A DNA stretch of 64,000 nucleotides. Source: Marthasterias glacialis. Its lineage: Eukaryota > Echinodermata > Asteroidea > Forcipulatida > Asteriidae. Every line of letters starts with the position of its first letter. Position 1 is the stretch's first letter. The translations under genes and the position numbers were made by a program. The stretch spans positions 24,090,495 to 24,154,494 of the forward strand of contig OU452225.1 in assembly GCA_911728455.2 (NCBI GenBank). Reading direction: 5' to 3'. This document shows, piece by piece, positions 44,981 through 55,731 of the stretch. The notes below the pieces were generated by a model. It worked only from the letters and a program-made list of their open reading frames with translations. It did not search any database and was not told the DNA's origin.

Positions 44981-47900
44981 GTGAAGAGGATCCTGTTATA
45001 ATTCATGAGTTTACACCAGTTGGTTATACATGTTTCAACTGTCCAAGACCAGGGAATAGGTATGGTGGGATTGTCATTATTTGCAAATCCAGTTTGAGAC
45101 TTGTTTTGTCACCTGTCGGTATGGACACTGTCACCTTTGAACATATTGCTGTAACTGACAACTCTAAAGCAATTTGTTTAATTGGAATCTACCGGCCCCC
45201 ACCATCTAAGAAGAATGGTTTTACGCACTGTCAATTTCACGAGGAGTTTGATGATTTTCTTAGCTTACTTTCCACTCATCCAGGAAGTCCACTTCTGATG
45301 GGTGACATGAATGTTCACATAAATGACCCATCTAAACCTGAAGTTTCACGGTACCTCTCAACTCTTGCAGAACATGATATGAAACAATACGTAAGTGATC
45401 CTACTCATAATCATGGTAACATTTTGGATCACGTTATTGCTCGTCCTGTGGAAGGTCTTCTGTTATCGCAAACTTCCTGCATTGTGTCACCATGTAGGTA
45501 TGGATCTGATCATCATATGATTCAATGCAGTGTGAACCGGTCAAAACCTCCTCCTGAAAGAAGGGTGTTTTCCTCGAGATCATTCAAAGATTTAGATTTA
45601 AATGCTTTTACATCTGATCTAGCAAAGGCAACGCAACATATTGTCTCAATTTATGATCCAAACACCCAAGCAGTACTCTACAACAGCTCGATAAGTGAGG
45701 TTCTTAACAATCATTGCCCCGAAAAAATGCGTTCACAGAGTCTGATTAGTAATCCCAAATGGTATACAGATGACGTCAGAGTCGCTCGACGTGCACGCAG
45801 AAGACTTGAACGTAGGTGGAGAAAGACTAAATCCAACCATGATCGGGATGAATATCTTGCTATGAACTCTAGAGTGAATCAATTAATTCTGGATAGTAAG
45901 ACTGTTTATTTTCAAGAAACTCTCAAAAACGCTAATGCTAATACCATGTATAGAACTGTTAAAATGCTTCTTAACTCATCTACTCGTAAATACCCAGCGT
46001 GCAGCTCTAACAAGACTCTCAGTAACACTTTTGCTCGCTATTTCAGTGACAAGGTTTCTCAAATTAGGTCTGAGCTAGATGAATTGCTTGCTGAAAATGC
46101 AGATGTAGTTGCAGGTGATGTGACAGTTTCTAATACCCATGTCTGTATGAATAATGATATTGATGTTAAACAAACAAACGAAATGTCTACTGATAAAATC
46201 GCAGTGTGCAATAATAACTTTGGTGATACTACTAACCATGATCAGGCATTAGATAGTTTTGATGCCGTGAGTGAAGATGAGGTCAGGAAATATATTTCTA
46301 AGCTACCTAATAAGACCAGTCCTCTTGACCCAATTCCTACTTGGCTATTGAAACGTTGTATTGATACTCTGTTGCCAATAATCACTTCCATAATCAATAA
46401 TTCTTTTAGAGTCGGCTTGTTTCCCTCTACTCTCCGTCATGCAGTTATTACACCGATAATTAAAAAACCCTCTCTCAATCCAGATGCACTCAGTAACTAC
46501 CGTCCTGTGTCTAATCTCCCCACGCTGGGTAAGATCATGGAGTACCCCGTTGTATCTAGATTTAATACTCATCTTCGGAATAACAATCTCACTGAAACAT
46601 ACCAGTCAGCGTATAAAGCTTGTCATAGTACAGAAACAGCTCTCCTTAGGGTCAAGAACGACATGCTCGTCGAACTTGATAAAGGTAAATCTGTTATGCT
46701 TGTTCTTTTGGATCTTTCTTCTGCATTCGATACAGTTGATCATGATATTCTGGTTGATCGAATGCGGAGTGAATATGGTGTGACTGGGTCTGCCAACAAT
46801 TGGTTCAATAGTTACCTTAGAGGTCGTACAAGTAGGGTTTGTGTATTCAGTGACTATTCTGAAACTTATCCGTTAAACTATGGCATTCCACAGGACTCAG
46901 TTGCAGGCCCGCCGATCTTCACTGCGTATGCTCAACCACTTGCGAATATCATCAGGCGTTTTGATGTAGCTTATCATATTTATGCTGATGATACGCAGCT
47001 GTACACCAGTTTCAATCCTAAGTCTGAGGCAGACAGAGCGTCAGCAAAGCTCACAATGACCAACTGCATTACTGAAATAACATCTTGGATGCTTGCGAAC
47101 AGGCTGAAACTTAACGAAATGAAAACAGAGCTTTTCCTGATTGCTTCAACTAGGCATGCTGATGCTCTGTCTGACTTTGATTTGAGGATCGGTGGGTCTG
47201 TAATTTCTCCCTCAGTTTCTATAAAGAATCTTGGTATTGTCTTTGACAGTTGTCTATCAATGAAAAACCATATTAGCTCTTTGTGTAGAAGTGTGAATTT
47301 TCATTTGCGTAATCTGAGTAGAATTCGTCGTTATATTGATCAGTCCACTTGTGCTCATGCAGTAAGATCTTTGATCCTTTCACGGCTGGATTATGGCAAC
47401 TCTCTTCTGGGTGGCTTGTCTGTTACTGATGTTCAGCGTCTGTAAAAACTTCAAAATCGTGCTGCGCGTCTTATTTACCAGGTCAGCAAGCGCACAAGTG
47501 CGACCCCTCTTCTTCGTGAGTTGCATTGGTTGCCAGTCCAGCAGAGGATTGATTTTAAGATTTTAGTGCATGTGTACAAAAGTGTATATGGTACTTCACC
47601 TGTTTATTTACAAGAGCTTTTGAATAAATACAACTCTGGTCATCAAGGGCTTAGATCTACCCAAGATCACACACGTCTTGCCATACCGTCCACTAAAAGA
47701 TCTTTCGGGGACAAGTCTTTTTCTGTGGCTGGGTCCAGACTTTGGAACAGTCTACCTATAAATATTCGTACTGCCCCTAATGTTCAAATTTTTAAGAAGT
47801 TTTTAAAAACTTTCCTCTTTCCTAAGGAATTCTAATGTTGCTGGTTTAATTTTATCCTCGCAAGGCTTATCCTGTAGGTTTTATTTTCTTATATACTTTT

Positions 47901-48018
47901 TTTATGTGCTGTTTCTTGTGAGTTTTGTGTGAGTGCTTTTCGCTCTCTATTGTATTTAATTTCAAATTTTATTGTAAAGCGCATTGGTCTATTTTGGAAA
48001 TGCGCTATATAAATCTTT

Positions 48019-48063
<45 letters not shown>
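44981..48063 (+). mobile_element. L2/CR1-like LINE, 5'-truncated
   Basis: Open from 44983. It starts inside the apurinic endonuclease (CLIGIYRPPP, LLMGDMNVHI, YGSDHHMIQC). The reverse transcriptase follows, with LPTLGKIMEYPVVSRF, LLDLSSAFDTVDHDILVDR, IPQDSVAGPPIF and YHIYADDTQLY, then the conserved LHWLPVQQRIDFKIL. One stop (TAA 47443-47445, consistent with CAA to TAA) interrupts it; the frame continues to 47835. The 3' end has AAAGCGCATTGG and TGCGCTATATAAAT before an (AAT)n tail. About 15 bp of PLE sequence are missing at the insertion point. Confidence 0.85.

Positions 48064-48065
<2 letters not shown>
48021..48065. repeat. (AAT)n microsatellite at the LINE 3' end
   Basis: About 15 AAT units. 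It is the simple-repeat tail typical of L2/CR1-like elements and marks the junction back to the PLE ORF2. Confidence 0.9.
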
Positions 48066-48067
<2 letters not shown>

Positions 48068-49719
48068 GACAAAGGAAGAGGTATTTGCGTTCTAAACCGA
48101 ACCGATTATTTACAAGTGGGATACCGCCATCTTGAATCCGAGCATTACATAAAGCTGGACCAAGATATGACACCACAAACCACTACTCTGGTTCACAACC
48201 TGCTTCTTGACCTACACCGGAACAACCACATCAACAAACAAACCTTGGCCTACCTCGATCCACTCTCCCAATCATGCCAATGCCCGACAATGTATTTTCT
48301 CCCGAAAATACATAAAACACCACCCCCGGGCACGCCTTTTGTAGGGAGACCAATCATAAGTGGATGTTCAAGCCCTACAGCCAAAATATCAGAATTTGTG
48401 GACCACTTTCTACTCCCAATAGTTACCGCCCAACCTACATATGTACGCGACACAGCAGACATATTGCGGAAACTAGAAGAGACAACTTTCCCACCCCAAG
48501 TTCTGATTACAAGCATAGATGTTGTTTCGATGTACACCAATGTTCGCCAAACCGAAGCAATAAATAGCGTCTGCAATGCTTTAGACCGAAACAACCACAA
48601 CTACTCCATCACAAAACCACCCTCCGACTACATCAGAAAATTATTGGAACTGATTATAGGAAGAAATTGCTTCCAATTCGGTAACAACTTTTATCTTCAA
48701 AAAATCGGATGCGCCATGGGCTCAACAGCAAGCCCAGAAATTTGTGATATTACACTACACAATCTGGAAAAACAAATTCTTGAAAAAGCTGATCACATCT
48801 TAACTTGGTGGCGCTATAGAGACGACATTCTCGTCATCTATAACACCACTCTTGAAAAATTCAAGAGCCTCATCCACAGTATGAATCAGTTACACCCAAC
48901 CCTCAAATTTACTTTTGAGGCCTCAGATACTTCTATCAACTACGTTGACTTGACAATTTTCAAAGGTAAAAGGTTCGATGAAACAGGTATTTTTGACACA
49001 AAAGTATATACCAAACTCACCGAAACCTATCAGTACCTACATAGCTCATCTTCACACCCCCCTCACGTGTTCAAAGCATTCATCTATGGAGAAACACTCC
49101 GCTACGCAAGGAACACTAACAATGAAGATGATTTCCTAAGCAAGGTCCACAATTTTTCCGAAAAACTAATAACAAGAGGTTATAAACTTTCGGAAATAAA
49201 CAAAATCACGGGAAAAGTATCACACAATGAAAGATCCCATTTGATTCAACGAAAACCAAACAATCAGAAAACCAAGACTCCACTAGTCTTCAGTACGACA
49301 TATAACCCGTACATCAACCATGGTGACATCAACAAGGCGATAAACAAACACTGGTCTTTGATACAACGCAACGAAACACTCTCAGGTATTTTCCCAAAAC
49401 CTCCCTTCGTTGCCTACAAAAAAGACCAAAACATACGGGAAAAGTTGATCAGAGCTAAACTCAACCGGAGTCCAACCGACTCATCCTCACAACAGCTCAC
49501 CTCCATCCCAAACGACTCTGGATTTATTGATGATCCAGACGAAACACTTAACATCCTTATCTCCTTACTGGAAGAACAATTCACCGCGGAACAGGGTTTC
49601 ACTTAAAAACAATATCCGCATTCGGATTCAAAATCTTCCCTTTGAACCAGCGTAAACAAACTTCTTGTCTCCACAATGAGACATGAGACCTATAGATTCT
49701 GATAGAATCACCCACACCC

Positions 49720-49765
49720 GCAACTGATGATTGCCCGAAATAGAGGCATGAAAACATGTTATTGC
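49720..49765 (+). ncRNA. Hammerhead ribozyme, A right pLTR
   Basis: Identical over 46 nt to the left pLTR copy at 42174-42219. Predicted cleavage is after A49761. The two sites bracket one A unit of about 4.46 kb without the LINE. Confidence 0.85.
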
Positions 49766-50029
49766 TACACCAGAGGATCTGAAAAAATGTCCTCGCGGTC
49801 TCACCCCATGCAAAATTTTCAGACCCATTCTGTCAAAATGGCTCCTCCGGTCACCCACTTTGTTTGCCACACATACCACAGTCAATACGACAAAAAGTGA
49901 ACAAAGTTACGTAGACATAGACCTCACTCATAAAACATGTGAAATTTTTTATTTTACAATTTCATGCAATACAAGTCAACAGTCATCAAATGTCACTGAA
50001 TTGGACAGCGCCATCATTTCTTTACCAAA
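49766..50029 (+). repeat. A-type right pLTR, distal part
   Basis: Copy of 42220-42481, differing by a few substitutions, ending CATTTCTTTACC, after which B-type ORF2 sequence resumes. Confidence 0.75.
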
Positions 50030-50352
50030 CACTCCAGACGATTTTTCCAAATCCTCCATTTGTTGCTTTAAAAAAAGACCAGAATATTAGGGAAAGACTT
50101 ATCAGAGCGAAACTTAATCAAGGTCCAATCAACAGCTCTCAACCATCCCAATGACTCTGGTTTTAACGAAGGTCAAGATGAAGCACTCAAAATCCTACTT
50201 TCCTTATTGGAAGAAAAATCACAAACAAACAAGGATCTCACTCAAAATAACCGTCAACTAACGGACTATCAACATTTACTTCGAATCGTCACCATCTAAC
50301 TCAACCCTATCGTCTAAAATCCAGACATGGGACATACGGATTCTTTTAGAAT
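50030..50352 (+). pseudogene. PLE ORF2 C-terminus, remainder of unit B5
   Basis: AACACTCCAGACGATTTTTC onwards matches ORF2 C-termini of other B units. It carries a 14-bp deletion (CCAATCAACAGCTCTCAACC) that is also in the next unit (about 53880), so B5 and B6 belong to one tandem sub-array. Frame broken. Confidence 0.75.
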
Positions 50353-51111
50353 CAACCAAATGCAACTGATAAACCAAAATTTAAACTCACACAACTTTGC
50401 AAAATGCATTGTACGTGAAGTTCTTTTTTAAAAAAAACACCATCTTGGCCGTTTACCTACACAAAAATAATAACACGGCAACCGATGTCTGATGTCGCAC
50501 CCGTTCTGACGCAACCTTTTAACAACACAAGATATCTTAACCTCATGCTCATCCATGAATGGATGCTACCCATACATCAATTTATCCGGAATTTGAAATA
50601 ATTTTCTGTCATACTATACAGACGCAAGCGTCAAACAAAAACTGCAATATCCATATTTCCGTTTGCGGTAAAGGACACTCAGAACACCTGAAAACCACTA
50701 ATAGACAGTAAATTATAAAACACACCCTATTTTGGCTCACCTATTCTGATACTTTTTCCTAATTCCCAATCGGAAAGGAACATATAATCTGGCTATTTCA
50801 CATGCAATACTGACCTTGCATCAGTAGAAAATAAAATTGTTTCCAATATTTGCACAACTGGAAGAAAACTTCAAAACTAACACAGATTTGGCTTGAATCT
50901 CGAAGCCATCCTGGTGAGGCTTTCCCGCGCCTTCTCTGTAAGCCAAAACCCCACCGGAACAATTGGACATGTCTCCCACCAACAAAGGAATAATCCAACA
51001 GACCAATCACATTTGTGGAACAACGCAAGCACACAATTGGGTAAACACACTGACGTCTGCAAAAGCCCTAGACATACACCGTCGTTGACCACACTCGAGT
51101 CATCAGACACC
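50353..51111 (+). repeat. Leader of unit B6 with truncated ribozyme
   Basis: GCAACTGAT (50362-50370) keeps the ribozyme's stem I and half of its core, then continues as AAACCAAAATTTAAACTC, so the rest of the ribozyme and most of the pLTR are gone. The leader follows (AATTCCCAATCGGAAAGG, CAGATTTGGCTTGAAT). It is nearly identical to 54108-54866. Confidence 0.65.
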
Positions 51112-51780
51112 ATGTCTAAACTGAGCCTCAACAAGCCTTCCAAGAACCACCAGAAGTCCAGCCCAAGCTCAAGACCCTAGATCTCCAAGGTCCACCACTC
51201 TTCACCTTCAACGCAGTCCTCCGACGAAGACAATTTCCCTTGCAGGCAAGTCCCGCTTATCAACCGCCTAGAGGAATCATCGATTACATCTTTGGAAATA
51301 CGTGTAGTTCCCTAACGAGACACCAACCACCCACACTCGTTTGTCAGATACAGATTTCAAATTGGTGAAATATTTGGCGGAGCCTGTTACAAAGCTAACC
51401 TCCGCTAAAAGACACATCACCAACCAAATTTCGGTACTGATAAAAGCCATCTCAACAAACCAACCACCGCCCTACCTCAAAAACAAAGTGAAGCCACCTC
51501 ACCCACATCGTGAGTTTAGTTTCAGCTCTGCATTTACTGCAGACTGGAATAAATTAACCAACACGGCTTCACTGTTGTTTGCAAAACTGAGCCAGGCGGA
51601 GTACAATCGAGTGGCAAAAGAAATGGAAGTTAAGTTAGAAGAGGCCAAGAAGGAGAGTCGAGAGAAGCTGGTAAAGCACTTCAGTGGACCGAAGCTAAGA
51701 ACGGCAATGCATCTCTTCGGTTTCTTCATATGCCCCAGACAACCACCAAACCGGGGACAGAAAGGGAAGAGAGACAAGTG
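51112..51780 (+). pseudogene. PLE ORF1, unit B6
   Basis: Starts MSKLSLNKPSKNHQKSS, with a stop after about 22 codons (CCCTAG) and a frameshift near 51306. The frame 51341-51781 contains LVKYLAEPVTKLTSAKRHIT, QISVLIKAISTNQPPPYLKN and a coiled-coil-like helix (EYNRVAKEMEVKLEEAKKES). The basic tail reads GKRDK. Confidence 0.75.
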
Positions 51781-51976
51781 AGAGCTAACTCCAGAAACAA
51801 AACAAGCCGGTCCTTTTCAGGACCACCACCACTTCCAAAAAGAGAATTACAAAACTTGTCATTGTTTATTATTTAATAATATTACAACGGCATCCCGTAC
51901 ATAGATATTATTATTCTCAATACTGTTATTTTATTTGAAATCAATTTTGTTAGTTTCAAATTAAATCTCTTGAAGT

Positions 51977-54055
51977 ATGGCTAAACGTAAATTCAACAAA
52001 CGAGCCCATATCTCACAATCCCAACAAAAAGCCAATCGCTTTTCAAGTACGTGCTCAAATACCAAACGGTTTATTAAGAAGAATATTCTTACACAACGAG
52101 CCAAAGAAAGTGGATGATTCATCACCAACTTATCTAAAACCAACCTTTCCCCAATCGAGAAAGTGGCTTTAGGAAAAGGTCTTAATTTTGTTCCAACTCC
52201 CGCTAAACCCAACAGACCAAAACTTCTGAGTGATTTCAATATCTTCCAAAGAAGAATGAGAATTGCTTTCCTGATGCACAACAAACCTGTCAAAACGCGA
52301 CCATTCAATCCACCATCAAAATGGCAACCAAATACAACCCAATGTGCGCCCTCAAAAACTATTTGAAAGCTACAAAATACCAATTTGCTCATGTCAGACT
52401 GAGAAATCAGAAACCAAACATAACAAAACAAGAGCTATCAGCAATAACAAAACTCAAAAACAACCCAGACATCGTAATTAAACCATACGACAAGGGTAGA
52501 GGCATTTGCATAATGAACCATGACAACTACCTACAAGTAGGTTACCACCATCTTGAATCTGAGCACTATACAAAGCTGGATCAGGATATTACACAACAAA
52601 CCACAACGTCTCACAATCTACTCCTCGACATGTTTCGAAACAACTACATAAACAAAGAAACTTTGTCTTATCTAAACCCAATCTCTCAACAGTTTGAATG
52701 TCCTACAATGTATTTTCTACCAAAACTACATAAGACACAACCAGAGGGAATCCCGTTCGAAGGACGACCCATCATAAGTGGATGCTCAAGCCCTACAGCC
52801 AGAATATCAGAATTCATGGACTATTTAATTCTTCCATTAGTAACCGCACAACCCACATATGTACATGATACCGCGGACTTATTGCAAAAGTTGGAAATTT
52901 CACAATTCCCACCAAATGTACTGATAATTAGTATAGATGTTGTTCGATGTACACAAATGTCCGCCAAAATGAGGCCAAAAAAAACAGCGTATGCAACGCC
53001 CTCAACCATAACCTCCACTCATACCCTATCACAAAACCACCCTCCGACTACATCCGCAAACTCTTGGAACTGATTCTAGAAAGAAACTGTTTCCATTTCG
53101 GTGACAACTATTACTTACAAAAAATTGGATGTGCCATGGGCTCAGTTGCGAGGCCGGAAATTTGTGATATCACACTACACGATCTGGAAAAACAAATCTT
53201 TCAACAAGCTGATCATATTCTAACTTGGTGGCGCTATACAGACGACATTCTCGTCATCTATGACAGTACCCTTGAAAATTTTAAGGATCTAATCAACACT
53301 ATGAATCAAATGCACCCTACCCTCAAATTTACTTTTGAGGCGAATTACCTTGACCTAACCATTTTTAAAGGGAAAAGGTTCCGAGAAACTGATGCCCTGG
53401 GCAAAAAAGTCTACACCAAACACACGGAAACCTACCAATACCTACACAGAACATCATCACATCCCACACATGTATTCAAAGCATTCATATGCGGAAAACC
53501 CTTCGCTATGCCAGAAACACAAATAATGAAGATGATTTCTTAATCAAGGTTAATACTTTTTCTGAAGGACTATAAGCAAGAGGCTACAGTCTATCAGAAA
53601 TAAACAAAATCACTGATCTTTCAAAGAACGATCAAATCTGAATCAAATCTGATTCATAAACGACAAAACAAAAAGGAAAACAAAACTCCGCTTGTCTTTA
53701 TGACAACATACAATCCTTGTATCGATCATGGTGACTTGACCTGAGCAATCAATCAAAACTGTCCACTAATACTACGCAACGAAACACTCCAGAGAATTTT
53801 TCAAAATCCTCCATATGTTGTTTTCAAAAAAGACCAGAATATTAGGGAAAGACTTATCAGAGCAAAACTTAATCAAGGTCCAATCAACAGCTCTCAACCA
53901 TCCCAACAACTCTGGTTTTAACGAAGGTCAAGACGAAGCACTCGAAATCCTACTTTACTTATAGGAAGAACAAGTCACAAACAAACAAGGATCTCATTCA
54001 AAATAACCGTCAACTAACGGACTATCAACATTTACTTCGAACCGTCGCCATCTAA
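51977..54055 (+). pseudogene. PLE ORF2, unit B6
   Basis: Retains motif A context (LIISIDVV, then a frameshift), motif B (IGCAMGSVARPEICD) and motif C with YTDD in place of YRDD. Stops near 52118 and frameshifts at about 52360, 52945, 53500 and 53600 inactivate it. No endonuclease. The 3' end again runs into a truncated GCAACTGAT ribozyme remnant at 54117. Confidence 0.8.
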
Positions 54056-54107
54056 CTCAACCCTATCGTCTAAAATCCAGACATGAGATATACGGATTCT
54101 TCTAGAA

Positions 54108-54866
54108 TTAACCAAATGCAACTGATAAACCAAAATTTAAACTCACACAACTTTGCAAAATGCATTGTACGTGAAGTTCTTTTTAAAAATAAACACCATC
54201 TTGGCCGTTTACCTACACAAAAATAATAACACGGCAACCGATGTCTGATGTCACCCCCATTCTGACGCAACCTTTTAACAACACAAGGTATCTTAACCTC
54301 ATGCTCTTCCGTGAATGGATGCTACCCATACATCAATTTCTCCAGAATTTGAAATAATTTTCTGTCATATTATACAGACGTAAGCGTCAAACAAAACTGC
54401 AATATCCATACTTCCGTATGCGGTAAAGGACACTCATAACACCTGAAAACCACTAAAAGACAGTAAATTATAAAACACACCCTATTTTGGCTCACCTATT
54501 CTGATACTTTTTTCTAATTCCCAATCAGAAAGGAACATATAATCTGGCTATTTCACATGCAATACTGACCTTGCATCAGTAGAAAATAAAATTGTTTCCA
54601 ATATTTGCACAACTGGAAGAAAACTTCAAAACTAACACAGATTTGGCTTGAATCTCGAAGCCATCCTGGTGAGGCTTTCCCGCGCCTTCTCTGTAAGCCA
54701 AAACCCCACCGGAACAATTGGACATGTCTCCCACCAACAAAGGAACTATCCAACAGACCAATCACATTTGTGGAACAACGCAAGTACACAATTGGGTAAA
54801 CACACTGACGTCTGCAAAAGCCCTAGACATACACCGTCGTTGACCACACTCGAGTCATCAGACACC
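54108..54866 (+). repeat. Leader of unit B7 with truncated ribozyme
   Basis: About 97 percent identical to 50353-51111, with a spacing of about 3.75 kb, so B6 and B7 are a recent tandem pair. The ribozyme is truncated at the same base. Confidence 0.7.
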
Positions 54867-55535
54867 ATGTCTAAACTGAGCCTCAACAAGCCTTCCAAGA
54901 ACCACCAGAAGTCCAGCCCAAGCTCAAGACCCTAGATCTCCAAGGTCCACCACTCTTCACCTTCAACGCAGTCCTCCGACGAAGACAGTTTCCCTTGCAG
55001 GCAAGTCCCGCTTATCAACCGCCTAGAGGAATCATCGATTACATCTTTGGACATACGTGAAGAGTTCCCTAACGAGACACCAACCACCCACACTCGTTTG
55101 TCAGATACAGATTCAAATTGGTGAAATCTTTGACGGAGCCTGTTACAAAGCTAACCTTGTAAAAGACACATCACCAACCAAATTTCGGTACTGATAAAAG
55201 CCATCTCAACAAACCAACCACCGCCCTACCTCAAAAACAAAGTGAAGCCACCTCACCCACACAGTGAGTTCAGTTTCAGCTCTGCATTTACTGCAGACTG
55301 GAATAAATTAAACAACACGGCTTCACTGTTGTTTGCAAAACTGAGCCAGGCGGAGTGCGATCGAGTGGCAAAAGAAATGGAAGTTAAGTTAGAAGAGGCC
55401 AAGAAGGAGAGTCGAGAGAAGCTGGTAAAGCACTTCAGTGGACCGGAGCTGAGAACGGCAACGCATCTCTTCGGTTTCTTCATATGCCCCAGACAACCAC
55501 CAAACCAGGGTACGAAGAGAAAAAGAGATAAGTGA
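54867..55535 (+). pseudogene. PLE ORF1, unit B7
   Basis: Same start and same early stop (CCCTAG) as B6, so the stop predates the duplication. The EVREEF-type segment is closer to intact (DIREEFPNE), and a 1-bp deletion at 55112 shifts the frame. The C-terminal frame ends KRKRDK. Confidence 0.75.
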
Positions 55536-55731
55536 GAGCTCACTCACACAAACCAACTGGTCCTTTTCAGGACCACCACCACTTCCAAAAGGAGAATTAC
55601 AAAACTTGTCATTGTTTATATATTAATTATTTTTTTATTACAACGGCATTCCGTACATAGATATTATTTTCTCAATACTGTTATTTTATTTGAAATTAAT
55701 TTTATTATTTTCAAATTAAATCTCTTGAAGT

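Larger units (their letters stand above)
44483..49606 (+). pseudogene. PLE ORF2, A-type, split by an L2-like LINE
   Basis: The N-terminal part 44483-44980 has an AAG-to-TAG stop after KRFN (44581) and a 6-bp duplication (TTCCAA). It resumes at about 48064 and stays open to 49606. Seen there are MYFLPKIHKTPPPGTPF, GRPIISGCSSPTAKISEFVD, SIDVVSMYTNV (motif A, Asp near 48519), IGCAMGSTASPEICD (motif B), WWRYRDDILVIY (motif C, about 48808-48843), YQYLHSSSSHPPHVFKAFIY and the terminal PPFVAYKKDQNIREKLI. It ends 45 residues later without a GIY-YIG endonuclease. Total about 680 codons, which is short for endonuclease-bearing PLEs. Confidence 0.88.
41665..50029 (+). mobile_element. Complete A-type PLE with two pLTRs, nested in B5 ORF2
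   Basis: The left pLTR (41665-42481) and right pLTR (49211-50027) are direct repeats, offset 7,546 bp, nearly identical. Between them lie leader, ORF1 and ORF2. Flanking B sequence is ACTAATACTACG on the left and AAACACTCC on the right; an uninterrupted copy has five extra bases (CAACG) between these, so insertion removed about 5 bp. Without the internal LINE the element is about 5.3 kb. pLTR-body-pLTR is the expected PLE form. Confidence 0.8.
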
